Below, one piece after another: positions 1 to 7,282 of a stretch of DNA of 64,000 nt; position 1 is the stretch's first letter; each line of letters starts with the position of its first letter. Source of the DNA: Candidatus Nitrosocosmicus oleophilus (lineage in GTDB: Archaea; Thermoproteota; Nitrososphaeria; Nitrososphaerales; Nitrososphaeraceae); contig NZ_CP012850.1 in NCBI RefSeq assembly GCF_000802205.1, positions 558,001 through 622,000 on the forward strand, given 5' to 3'. A program made the translations under genes and the position numbers. The notes beneath the pieces are model-generated. The model worked only from the letters and a program-made list of their open reading frames with translations. It searched no databases and was not told the origin of the DNA.

Positions 1-783
1 GGGAATCTCGAGATAATAAGCATTTTACTTACTACGACTATTGCCTTCATAATAGGAATTATTGACGATTTTAGAATAATGCCAGGATGGTTTAAACCTG
101 GGGCATTGATTTTAGCCTCAATACCTTTAATTATTTTTCACATATACGACAACGAATTAAACGTGATTTTTGGGAGTGTGTTTATCCCAATCCTATACAT
201 CCCATTAATATTAATATCAATACCACTAGCAGGAAATACAGTAAACTCGATAGACGTATTCAACGGAGTAGCAACAGGTTTCATGATTATAACGATGTTT
301 CCAATAATTATTAGTACCTTTTTGTTTGGAGATCTAGAAATTCTTATGATCGAGATACCATTTTTAGCGGCTTTATTAGGATTTTATATGTTTCATAAAT
401 ATCCCAGTAAAATATTTCCAGGAGATTCAGGTACGCTATTGATGGGAGCAATGTATGGGGCATTAGCAATTGCGTCAAAATCAGAAATAATTGCAATCAT
501 AGCATTATTACCAGCAATAATGAACTCATTTTTGTTCTTGAGTAGTGTAAGAAAGATTGTTGAACACAGAGAATTGAAATCTAGACCAACTATACTAAAT
601 GAAGATTTTACGCTACAGGCTTCAAAAGATAAGAATGCGCCTATCACTCTAGTTAGGTTAATTTTGTTAGATGGAAAACTTTCTGAAAGAGAAATAGTTA
701 TGAAAATTTATAAATTAGCTACCTTTTCGTCATCACTTGCACTAATAACAATATTATTGCAATTTATTATATCCAGTGGATAG
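1..783 (+). CDS. Glycosyltransferase family 4 (MraY/WecA/AglH-like) GlcNAc-1-P transferase, 5' truncated
   Basis: The reading frame is already open at base 1, so the N-terminus lies outside the window; 260 residues are visible. The visible part is polytopic. It shows the family hallmarks in order: GIIDDF near residue 20 (the Asp pair that binds Mg and substrate), GNTVNSIDVFNG near residue 79, and FPGDSG near residue 139. Members transfer a sugar-1-phosphate from a UDP-sugar to a polyprenyl or dolichyl phosphate in the membrane, the first step of N-glycan or surface-glycan assembly. The archaeal context suggests an AglH-like enzyme for N-glycosylation, but the exact sugar cannot be read. A small membrane-protein gene follows closely on the same strand. 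Confidence 0.85.
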   Translation, partial: GNLEIISILLTTTIAFIIGIIDDFRIMPGWFKPGALILASIPLIIFHIYDNELNVIFGSVFIPILYIPLILISIPLAGNTVNSIDVFNGVATGFMIITMFPIIISTFLFGDLEILMIEIPFLAALLGFYMFHKYPSKIFPGDSGTLLMGAMYGALAIASKSEIIAIIALLPAIMNSFLFLSSVRKIVEHRELKSRPTILNEDFTLQASKDKNAPITLVRLILLDGKLSEREIVMKIYKLATFSSSLALITILLQFIISSG

Positions 784-802
784 AGTAGGAGTAGGAGAAG
801 AA

Positions 803-1057
803 ATGAATTTTCTAGATCTCAAATTCTTTATCTTGTTTATGTGGGTACTGGTCATGACAGCATGTATTTTTATTATTTTTGTTATAGCCCCAATCAGCAA
901 ATTTCAAATAGATCAAAATGATTCTCTATCTTTTCTAAAGACTTCATTTATTCAGGCAACATTAGCAGTTATTATAGTTGGAATTTTAATAATTGTACTG
1001 AATAAATTTAAGAAAGTATATTTGTTAAAAAAACTGTCGGGAAAAAAAAATGGTTAA
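803..1057 (+). CDS. Small two-TM membrane protein, unknown
   Basis: This 84-residue protein has two hydrophobic segments (about residues 5-27 and 48-70) and a lysine-rich C-terminal tail. I start it at the ATG at 803 because a purine-rich GGAG-containing ribosome-binding stretch lies just upstream. A GTG at 776 would add nine residues and overlap the end of the glycosyltransferase gene. It is probably co-transcribed with that gene. Its stop codon overlaps the stop codon of the opposite-strand gene that ends at 1054. I do not recognise a family. Confidence 0.55.
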   Translation: MNFLDLKFFILFMWVLVMTACIFIIFVIAPISKFQIDQNDSLSFLKTSFIQATLAVIIVGILIIVLNKFKKVYLLKKLSGKKNG

Positions 1058-1263
1058 TCTATTTCCGCAGTATAAACCTGGATTAAATTAGAAAATCCCT
1101 TTTTCTCTACAAAATTCCAAATCTTTCCACAAATTGAACATGTTATTATATTGTCTTTAGATGAATACTCTAAGCTATAATGGCTACAACGAATTTGATA
1201 TTCGTATTTGAGCGACTCCAATTCTTTAATCGTATCTATATGCCTGACAGAATTTTCTGTCAA
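1054..1263 (-). CDS. Small zinc-ribbon-like protein
   Basis: This 69-residue protein has a CxxC motif (CSIC, about residues 42-45) and an upstream Cys-Ser-His at about 26-28 that could complete a metal site. The start is a TTG at 1263. A TATA-like box at about 1281-1292 on the minus strand lies roughly 25 bp upstream, which fits a leaderless transcript. A near-perfect palindrome covers the start codon and could be an operator. The stop overlaps that of the convergent membrane-protein gene. The function is unknown; a small DNA- or RNA-binding or metal-binding role is only a guess. Confidence 0.5.
   Translation of the reverse strand: MTENSVRHIDTIKELESLKYEYQIRCSHYSLEYSSKDNIITCSICGKIWNFVEKKGFSNLIQVYTAEID
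1245..1262. promoter_or_regulatory. Palindrome at the start codon of the zinc-ribbon gene
   Basis: TGACAGAA-TT-TTCTGTCA has perfect 8-bp arms around a 2-bp centre. It sits directly on the inferred transcription and translation start of the minus-strand gene at 1263. A bound dimer there would block initiation, a common position for archaeal repressor sites. It also encodes the first residues of the protein, so a chance or coding origin is possible. Confidence 0.35.
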
Positions 1264-1410
1264 TATTATTCTTTAGAATCAACATAATATAATCTATTAA
1301 TCAAGAAAATTAATATAGTTTGGGAAAGAAGTATATGATGATGGTCTGATTCATATAGATATAACAATAGTATTGAATTATAATGTAATAACTATTATTA
1401 TTAAGAATCT

Positions 1411-1420
1411 ATATATATCA
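1411..1420 (+). promoter_or_regulatory. TATA box of the AbrB-PhoU gene
   Basis: The run ATATATATCA is centred about 26 bp before the TTG at 1440. This is the spacing expected between an archaeal TATA box and the transcription start of a leaderless mRNA. Confidence 0.5.
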
Positions 1421-1439
1421 ATAATAGATAGGTATATTA

Positions 1440-2516
1440 TTGAATAAATTGAATTCGGACATTAGAAAAATTCAATTTACAGGTAGATCCACATACATTT
1501 TATCATTACCAAAAAAATGGATTGAAGAAATGAATCTTAAAGCAGGTGACCATGTTTCTATCTCGAGAGGTTCAAACAATTCGCTATGTATTACTCCAGA
1601 GCAAGAGAAGAGATTACAGGACTCTACAAACGAAGTTAGTACTCAGGTATTGATTGATGAAGGTCCCAATACCCTAAAGAGAAAAATTGTTTCAATGTAT
1701 TTATCAGGATATAACCTAATAAATCTAAAAGCGAAATCGGCAAGAATTCAACCTATACAAAGAGAGGCCGTTAGAGAAGTAGTAAGAAGAAGTTTGATAG
1801 GAACTGAAATTATTGCGGATTCCTCCGATATAATTACCATTCAAGTTTTATTAACACTACCAGAATTATCAGTTAACACGGCTGTACGGAGGATGTTTTT
1901 GATTGCTTCATCAATGCATAGAGATGCCTTGGTGGCGTTAAAAGAAAAAAATTATGATATAGCGATGGGAGTGATCAGATCGGATGATGAGGTGGATAGA
2001 TTTAGTCTCTACATATTAAGAAATCTAGTCATGGGTACTAATAATGAAAGAGTATTACAGGAAATAGGGTTAAAAAATGCCTCTGATTGTCTTAGCTATA
2101 GAGTTACTGTCAAAAGTATCGAAAGAGTTGCCGACCATGCATCGAGAATTGCTTCAAAATCGATGGAAATTCAAAGCTTAATCCCTTCTTTGATAACTGA
2201 AAAATTGGAGAAATTGAGTAATTCTGCTTTGGAGGTTTTGACATCTGCAGTTGAGGCCTTCTTAAGAAGAGACTATAATTTGGCTGATAAAATTGCAGAT
2301 AAATCAGATAACGTTCTTGGTATTGAAAGAGAGATCATGGTGTTCCTAGATTCGTTAGAAAATAAGGATATCGATAGTCACAATATCAACGCGGGAGTAA
2401 AATTAATACTTGAAGATATACGCAGAACTGTAGAACATGCAAGTGATATTGCAGAATCAGCTATGAATCAAACTGTGGGAGAGATAATCAAAGTAGAAAA
2501 GAAGGGAGAGAATTGA
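1440..2516 (+). CDS. AbrB-PhoU phosphate-uptake regulator
   Basis: This 358-residue protein combines an N-terminal SpoVT/AbrB-type DNA-binding domain (about residues 8-52, with GRSTYILSLPKKWIE typical of the swapped-hairpin fold) and PhoU-like helical bundles filling the rest (about 90-345). In PhoU proteins these bundles bind metals and sense phosphate transport. Archaeal proteins of this build are thought to repress phosphate-uptake genes when phosphate is plentiful. The start is TTG with a TATA box 26 bp upstream and no clear Shine-Dalgarno, so the mRNA is probably leaderless. No phosphate transporter is adjacent, so it must act at other loci or on itself. Confidence 0.85.
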   Translation: MNKLNSDIRKIQFTGRSTYILSLPKKWIEEMNLKAGDHVSISRGSNNSLCITPEQEKRLQDSTNEVSTQVLIDEGPNTLKRKIVSMYLSGYNLINLKAKSARIQPIQREAVREVVRRSLIGTEIIADSSDIITIQVLLTLPELSVNTAVRRMFLIASSMHRDALVALKEKNYDIAMGVIRSDDEVDRFSLYILRNLVMGTNNERVLQEIGLKNASDCLSYRVTVKSIERVADHASRIASKSMEIQSLIPSLITEKLEKLSNSALEVLTSAVEAFLRRDYNLADKIADKSDNVLGIEREIMVFLDSLENKDIDSHNINAGVKLILEDIRRTVEHASDIAESAMNQTVGEIIKVEKKGEN

Positions 2517-2735
2517 AATTAGATATTGTTTTGTAGTAAAATTTGATTTATTTTAAAACAAAGGCTACAGTGTATATTGCAATTATCATGAATACATACG
2601 GATCTAAGCGAATTACATACAAAACACCAAACTTGTTTATCCACGAAGTTAAGAAAATAACAATTATTATAAATATTATGAATAAATAATAATATTAATA
2701 AGATAATAGGTTGGAATCAAAATGTTATTAAAATA

Positions 2736-3074
2736 TTAAATGGCAGACTCGCCTCTAGCCTTTGTTCTTATGTCTATTGCCTCTTGTGCTTCCGTTATGA
2801 AAATTTTGCCACCTATTTTATCACTAAGTGTATCCAATAAGTTATTGACTAGTTTATCTACCACATCGTCCTTCACAACTATTTCAATTTTTGTTCTAGG
2901 AACAAATTCCGGAGTGTATTGCATAGTACCTCTCCCAATTGAAACAGGTTCGGCTTTAGATATTCCTTTTCCTTGAACTCGATAGTGACTCATTCCTCCG
3001 ATGTTATTATCCTTTAAAACGGCACCAACAGTTTGTAGTTCCCTGTCTGGAATTATTATTTCAATCTTTTTCAC
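2736..3074 (-). CDS. P-II family nitrogen regulatory protein
   Basis: This 112-residue protein is the usual P-II length. It begins with the KKIEIIIPD strand, has a T-loop region around residues 37-58, and ends with GGKIFITEAQEAIDIRTKARGE, which covers the family's C-terminal signature and nucleotide contacts. P-II trimers bind ATP or ADP and 2-oxoglutarate and control ammonium transport and nitrogen assimilation. The T-loop (RGTMQYTPEF) differs from the YRGAEY bacterial type, although a Tyr is present. No amt gene is adjacent, so this is an orphan P-II protein. Confidence 0.9.
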   Translation of the reverse strand: MKKIEIIIPDRELQTVGAVLKDNNIGGMSHYRVQGKGISKAEPVSIGRGTMQYTPEFVPRTKIEIVVKDDVVDKLVNNLLDTLSDKIGGKIFITEAQEAIDIRTKARGESAI

Positions 3075-3263
3075 TATTATTGATCAACCATCATATTTTT
3101 TATATAACATATTTAAAACATCAATGTGTTCACTGCATTGCAGTGAAATAGTATCATAAAATAATTGAAAAAGATAATATTTATAAAATCTATTAACTAT
3201 ATTATGTGTGCATATTACTATATATAAATTTTAAAAGTATATCATGAAATAGTAAAGAAAAGT

Positions 3264-3600
3264 TGATCGAATGTTCTGATCGAAAGACATGATCGAATGG
3301 ACAGCTTTTAATAAATACTTGATCAACAATGTTCTATTTGATAATAATGAAATATAGAAGTAGAACAGAAATAACTGTCTTAATACTAGAAGCAGCAAAC
3401 GGTGGGGCTACAAAGACAAAAATCATGTACAAATCATTCCTTTCATATGCACAGTTAAAAGAATACTTTACAATGCTAATTGAGAATGGTTCGCTAGAAT
3501 ATGAAGCTGGATTGTTGAATATCTATAGAACAACAGAAAAAGGCTTACGACTATTAAAGATATATAATCAGATAGAAGAAATAATACCACAAGTTAATGT
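3264..3600 (+). repeat. Winged-helix cassette copy A (divergent member)
   Basis: The segment from the first GATCGAA box through the 3' end of the winged-helix gene is nearly the same as copies B (4261-4596) and C (5213-5548). It lies in the opposite orientation to both. It matches them from the promoter through about 3489, differs in a short stretch coding for the wing, matches again around the TTEKGLRLLKIYNQIEE segment, and then diverges at the C-terminus. This mosaic suggests gene conversion or an older duplication. Confidence 0.8.
3265..3297 (+). promoter_or_regulatory. Three GATCGAA boxes with 13-bp period (copy A)
   Basis: GATCGAA occurs at 3265-3271, 3278-3284 and 3291-3297, each separated by 6 bp. 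A TATA-like TTTAATAAATA follows at about 3306-3316, ahead of the winged-helix gene. The placement just upstream of the TATA element suggests a binding site for a regulator, possibly the encoded winged-helix protein itself. The same array precedes copies B and C. Confidence 0.55.
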
Positions 3601-3607
3601 AAATTAG
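3347..3607 (+). CDS. Small winged-helix DNA-binding protein, copy A
   Basis: This protein of about 86 residues is of the archaeal ArnR1/HTH_45-like winged-helix type. I choose the ATG at 3347 (MKYRSRTE) rather than 3329, because the diverged paralogue at 20052 begins at exactly this residue and the TATA-like box near 3311 places transcription just before it. The helices ITVLILEAANGG and KTKIMYKSFLSYAQLKEYF form the HTH, and the wing ends with YRTTEKGLRLL. It is likely a transcriptional regulator. It differs from copies B and C in the wing and at the C-terminus (IIPQVNVN). Confidence 0.8.
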   Translation: MKYRSRTEITVLILEAANGGATKTKIMYKSFLSYAQLKEYFTMLIENGSLEYEAGLLNIYRTTEKGLRLLKIYNQIEEIIPQVNVN

Positions 3608-3695
3608 TGACGTTCATTTATTATCATACAGGCAAAACTAAAACTACTAGATTTCTATAAATAATACTTCCTAATTCATTGTCATTATTTTATAT

Positions 3696-4124
3696 TTATT
3701 TAACTACTAGTACCGGAATTTTACTATGATGTAATACTCGGTGAGAAACACTGCCCAGTATGGCGTGTTTAAATTTCCCTCTACCTCTACTCCCTATAAC
3801 AATATAATCAAAATTGTTTTTCTCGATATAATCAATTATTATAGACCCGACATTTTGTCCCTCCAAAAATATGGTTTCAGGCTCTAAACCATAGTTTTTT
3901 ACTCTATTAACAGCATTTTCAAGAACAGTTTTGGCTTCTTTTTCTAGCTCTGCCATTATAGAGTTTACTAGTTTTTGTGATTGAATATAAACGAAAGGAG
4001 GGATTTCAAGTACATATAGGATTATCAATTTTGAGTCTAATTTAGAACTCAAGAAGGAAGCATGATCTAAGGATCTCATTGAATTTTCAGAACCATCCAC
4101 TGGAGCAAGTATTCTGGAATTCAT
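3696..4124 (-). CDS. Universal stress protein (UspA family)
   Basis: This 142-residue single-domain USP starts with ILAPVDGSENS, the nucleotide-contacting first strand and loop. It carries the ATP-binding motif GSRGRG plus GSVSH near the C-terminus (about residues 114-130) and ends in PVLVVK. It therefore belongs to the ATP-binding class. Such proteins form cytosolic dimers linked to stress survival, and the exact role cannot be inferred. It lies between inverted copies A and B of the winged-helix cassette, so recombination between these could flip it. Confidence 0.88.
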   Translation of the reverse strand: MNSRILAPVDGSENSMRSLDHASFLSSKLDSKLIILYVLEIPPFVYIQSQKLVNSIMAELEKEAKTVLENAVNRVKNYGLEPETIFLEGQNVGSIIIDYIEKNNFDYIVIGSRGRGKFKHAILGSVSHRVLHHSKIPVLVVK

Positions 4125-4235
4125 TAGATTATATGAGTGAATTCAATGATATAAATCTAATATTTTAGATATGTTCTTGTACAAAGTAAATGATTTAAAA
4201 AATTATATTTTAGATAGAAAAATTAGAAAAGTATA

Positions 4236-4511
4236 CTAAAAAATGTCTTTATTAGAGGTATTTATTGTGCTTGGGATTAATTCTTCTATCTGATTATATA
4301 TCTTTAATAGTCGTAAGCCTTTTTCTGTTGTTCTATACTTTTGAGTTCCATCTTCATATTCTAACAAAGCATTCTCAATTAGCATTGTAAAGTATTCTTT
4401 TAACTGTGCATATGAAAGGAATGATTTGTACATGATTTTTGTCTTTGTAGCCCCACCGTTTGCTGCTTCTAGTATTAAGACAGTTATTTCTGTTCTACTT
4501 CTATATTTCAT
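4236..4511 (-). CDS. Small winged-helix DNA-binding protein, copy B
   Basis: This is a near-duplicate of copy A, starting at MKYRSRTE (ATG at 4511). The body is the same as copy C. The C-terminal extension (NTSNKDIF) is encoded by flanking DNA, because the repeat boundary falls inside the last codons before a stop. It carries the same promoter and GATCGAA boxes. It is likely a DNA-binding regulator with overlapping or identical specificity to copies A and C. Confidence 0.78.
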   Translation of the reverse strand: MKYRSRTEITVLILEAANGGATKTKIMYKSFLSYAQLKEYFTMLIENALLEYEDGTQKYRTTEKGLRLLKIYNQIEELIPSTINTSNKDIF

Positions 4512-4596
4512 TATTATCAAATAGAACATTGTTGATCAAGTATTTATTAAAAGCTGTCCATTCGATCATGTCTTTCGATCAGAACATTCGATCACA
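4261..4596 (-). repeat. 336-bp winged-helix cassette, copy B
   Basis: By eye this 336-bp stretch is identical to 5213-5548 and in the same orientation. The unit runs from the three GATCGAA boxes through the promoter and nearly all of the winged-helix gene, ending just before its stop codon. The two direct copies flank 4597-5212, so that segment could be lost by recombination. Confidence 0.85.
4561..4593 (-). promoter_or_regulatory. Three GATCGAA boxes with 13-bp period (copy B)
   Basis: TTCGATC on the plus strand occurs at 4561-4567, 4574-4580 and 4587-4593. This is the same array as in copies A and C, positioned upstream of the copy B TATA-like box. Confidence 0.55.
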
Positions 4597-4853
4597 TGAT
4601 TAACATAATAATCTATTCCACAAAAAAATCTGACATTTACTAATATTGAGTCCTTTAAGAATGTAATTGAAAACCTCTATGAATTCTCATTGTTAGGTTA
4701 TTTAGTTATCTAATTACGAATTTTCGAAACCAAGTTTTACCTATTTTACCTGGATATAAGCAATTATTCAATTATATTGAAAACAAATATAGGATATGGT
4801 CTCTAGGGTTCAGGTTACGATAATTATTTAAAATACAATCAGACAATGATCTT

Positions 4854-5156
4854 ATGTCTTATGGGTCTGCTACTCCATCGGAACCTTCAACGAAGAAACT
4901 AGTATTAATTTTTGGTATTATTGCTATAGGTGCATTTATTGTCTTGAGTATTTTTGTATTCCCTGTTAAAAATTTAATCAGAGACGAAGTTACCGCCGAA
5001 GTTAAAATATTAAGCAAAAATGAAGGAATTTGTGTTGTTGATACTACTGATCATCCTAGAGGCATTAATCAATGTCCCTATGAGGTTGGAGATACGGTAA
5101 TAGTAAAATACAAAGAGGGAACTTCAGACATAATAAGTCATGAATTAAAACCCTGA
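4854..5156 (+). CDS. Membrane-anchored small protein, unknown
   Basis: This 100-residue protein has a short polar N-terminus, one transmembrane helix (about residues 14-36) and an outside domain of about 60 residues rich in beta-strand-like stretches. That domain has two cysteines (GICVV and NQCPY) that could pair, and a YEVGDTVIVKYKEG segment resembling a small beta-barrel. I do not recognise a family. It lies between direct copies B and C of the winged-helix cassette. Confidence 0.6.
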   Translation: MSYGSATPSEPSTKKLVLIFGIIAIGAFIVLSIFVFPVKNLIRDEVTAEVKILSKNEGICVVDTTDHPRGINQCPYEVGDTVIVKYKEGTSDIISHELKP

Positions 5157-5208
5157 AAATAAATAATTATGTTGTACAGGTTTAGTTATTTGGGTTGAAT
5201 TAAAGAAA

Positions 5209-5463
5209 TTATTTTATTGTGCTTGGGATTAATTCTTCTATCTGATTATATATCTTTAATAGTCGTAAGCCTTTTTCTGTTGTTCTATACTTTTGAGTTC
5301 CATCTTCATATTCTAACAAAGCATTCTCAATTAGCATTGTAAAGTATTCTTTTAACTGTGCATATGAAAGGAATGATTTGTACATGATTTTTGTCTTTGT
5401 AGCCCCACCGTTTGCTGCTTCTAGTATTAAGACAGTTATTTCTGTTCTACTTCTATATTTCAT
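5209..5463 (-). CDS. Small winged-helix DNA-binding protein, copy C
   Basis: This is the third copy of the winged-helix gene, starting at MKYRSRTE (ATG at 5463). It is identical to copy B up to the end of the repeat and terminates right after it (IPSTIK) using a stop codon from flanking DNA. Its upstream boxes extend to the last bases of cdc6. The proximity to cdc6 and the origin is suggestive but does not prove a role in replication. Confidence 0.78.
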   Translation of the reverse strand: MKYRSRTEITVLILEAANGGATKTKIMYKSFLSYAQLKEYFTMLIENALLEYEDGTQKYRTTEKGLRLLKIYNQIEELIPSTIK

Positions 5464-5548
5464 TATTATCAAATAGAACATTGTTGATCAAGTATTTATT
5501 AAAAGCTGTCCATTCGATCATGTCTTTCGATCAGAACATTCGATCACA
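5213..5548 (-). repeat. 336-bp winged-helix cassette, copy C
   Basis: This copy is identical by eye to 4261-4596. Its outer edge overlaps the stop codon of cdc6 (5544-5546), so the cassette abuts the 3' end of cdc6 exactly. Confidence 0.85.
5513..5545 (-). promoter_or_regulatory. Three GATCGAA boxes with 13-bp period (copy C)
   Basis: TTCGATC on the plus strand occurs at 5513-5519, 5526-5532 and 5539-5545. The outermost box overlaps the end of the cdc6 coding sequence. Confidence 0.55.
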
Positions 5549-6761
5549 ACAACATGGATAAAAAATTATCATCCTTTAGCGCTTTGGATACAGTATCAGA
5601 AGAAACAGCCATTTTGATTATTTGAGAACGGCCATACCTACCATGGCTAACGACGTTTGAGGTAATTAATCCAAGTTGGTCTAATTCACTAATTATTTGA
5701 GTAACTCTTCTTTGGGTCAGAGCATCATGTTCAATTTGTTTACATAATGAAGTATAGATATCATAAACATCTCCGGTCATACCAGTTTGAGATTTCATGA
5801 CAGATAGAACAATCAATTTTGTATGTGTTGTGGAATTTTTGATAACCTCATAATTGGTGTCTTTTTCAATCTTTTCTTGTGCTTCTCGTATATGATTTTC
5901 AGTAACCATATCTGCCCTTTCTCTTTCCGCTATTTCAGCAGCTACTCTTAATAAATCAATTGCCTTTCTAGCATCCCCATTTTCCTTCCCGGCCACTGCT
6001 GCACACAAATTAATCGCGGCCTGACCAATGGATCCCTCATTAAATGCTAGTTTTGATCGGTCATTTAGGATTTCTTTTAGTTGAATTATTGTGTATGGAT
6101 TAAATATTATTTCCTCCTCACTTAGACTACTTCTAACTCTCGGGTCTAGTTTGTCTTTAAACGTAAGACTATTAGATATTCCTATTAAAGATACAAATCC
6201 ATCTCCCAGCATACGTTCATTTGCTCTAGTAAAGTTATATAAAACATCATCTCCGTTCCTATCAACCAAAGAATCAATCTCATCAATAATCAATACTACA
6301 TGAAGATTATTTTTTTTCAAATATTCAAGGATCCTATCAGTGGCTTCGCCCATAGACAAACCAGTAAAATGGACTTTTAATTTCTTGTCGAAGCGATTAA
6401 TCCCTATATCCTCCGCAATATCATATAACACCTTGTAAGAAGTATTTGAAGTCTTTGCGTTAATAATAGTAACGGTAATTTCTATTCCATGTTCTATTGA
6501 TTTTTTTTTTAATCTAGTAATTACATTTTTTACAACGGCAGTTTTCCCTGTTCCAGGTTTTCCAAAAACTAAGAGATTAGAAGGTCTACCATTCTTTAAT
6601 ACGACTGATAGTACTTGTGCGATTGTTTTAGACTCTTCATCTCTAAATGGCAATTTTTCAGGAACGTAATCAATTGTTAATGTTTTTCTATTTTTAATTA
6701 AATTGGCTCCAATAACAGCCTTATCAAATATATTATCTAAATAATCTGAATCCATCATCAT
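5544..6761 (-). CDS. cdc6: Orc1/Cdc6 replication initiator
   Basis: This 405-residue AAA+ protein has Walker A GKPGTGKTAV (about 67-76), Walker B LIIDEID (about 157-163), a sensor-1 GISNS, and a C-terminal winged-helix region (about 310-405) that binds origin DNA. Archaeal Orc1/Cdc6 recognises ORB elements and loads MCM. ORB-like repeats lie immediately upstream, which is the usual layout. The gene begins with three Met codons (6761, 6758, 6755); I use the first. The 3' end is joined to copy C of the winged-helix cassette. Confidence 0.95.
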   Translation of the reverse strand: MMMDSDYLDNIFDKAVIGANLIKNRKTLTIDYVPEKLPFRDEESKTIAQVLSVVLKNGRPSNLLVFGKPGTGKTAVVKNVITRLKKKSIEHGIEITVTIINAKTSNTSYKVLYDIAEDIGINRFDKKLKVHFTGLSMGEATDRILEYLKKNNLHVVLIIDEIDSLVDRNGDDVLYNFTRANERMLGDGFVSLIGISNSLTFKDKLDPRVRSSLSEEEIIFNPYTIIQLKEILNDRSKLAFNEGSIGQAAINLCAAVAGKENGDARKAIDLLRVAAEIAERERADMVTENHIREAQEKIEKDTNYEVIKNSTTHTKLIVLSVMKSQTGMTGDVYDIYTSLCKQIEHDALTQRRVTQIISELDQLGLITSNVVSHGRYGRSQIIKMAVSSDTVSKALKDDNFLSMLL

Positions 6762-7021
6762 TTCCTTCCGTTAATGGTATTGATAAATCAACACAGACAC
6801 ACCCCTATTTTTCTATTCGAATGATAAAAAGATAATGTCATGTTAATATGCTAACTGTTATTAACATTTAATTTTAAACAGGTTAATCAATTATTTTATA
6901 CATTATAATTAAATAAATTAATACAATTCTACTATCAAAATCAATATTAATTACATAAGAAATAGAGGGGTCTGTGTCCATCAAACAAAATTAACATTAA
7001 CCTTAACAGTTAAAAATCATT

Positions 7022-7060
7022 TGATAATAAACGTGAATTAACCCCTTTATTTCCACTGGA
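7022..7060 (-). repeat. ORB-like origin element 1 (39-bp direct repeat)
   Basis: This is the first of two perfect 39-bp direct repeats. The ORB core and G-run lie at 7041-7060, read on the minus strand. Orc1/Cdc6 is expected to bind here. Confidence 0.8.
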
Positions 7061-7082
7061 GGAATTTTAAATTCATTAACAA

Positions 7083-7121
7083 TGATAATAAACGTGAATT
7101 AACCCCTTTATTTCCACTGGA
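7083..7121 (-). repeat. ORB-like origin element 2 (39-bp direct repeat)
   Basis: This is the second copy, offset by 61 bp from the first and in the same orientation. Exact conservation over 39 bp indicates recent duplication or strong constraint. Confidence 0.8.
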
Positions 7122-7282
7122 ACTAGAAAAACCTTTAAGATAGATGATCAAATTAACTTTAGAAATATATACATCAATAATTCTGTGCTTATTTTAGTTA
7201 ACAAAAACTAATCTTTTAGTTATCAATTTTTATTCCATATTGTTAAGTTAACATATGTTATCAAATTCACAGAGACGATAAA

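Larger units (their letters stand above)
6762..7282. other. Probable replication origin (oriC) with ORB-like repeats
   Basis: This 521-bp gene-free stretch upstream of cdc6 is very AT-rich between about 6830 and 6960, a candidate unwinding element. On the right it has two ORB-like sites on the minus strand whose core reads TCCAGTGGAAATAAAGGGGT, matching the known archaeal ORB layout (TCCA-S-TGGAAA followed by a G-run). On the left is an inverted pair: acacagac followed by cacccctattt at 6791-6810, and its mirror aatagaggggtctgtgt at 6961-6977. A partial ORB core (TCCACTGGAAA, 7286-7296) faces the other way at the start of the next gene. Confidence 0.85.
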
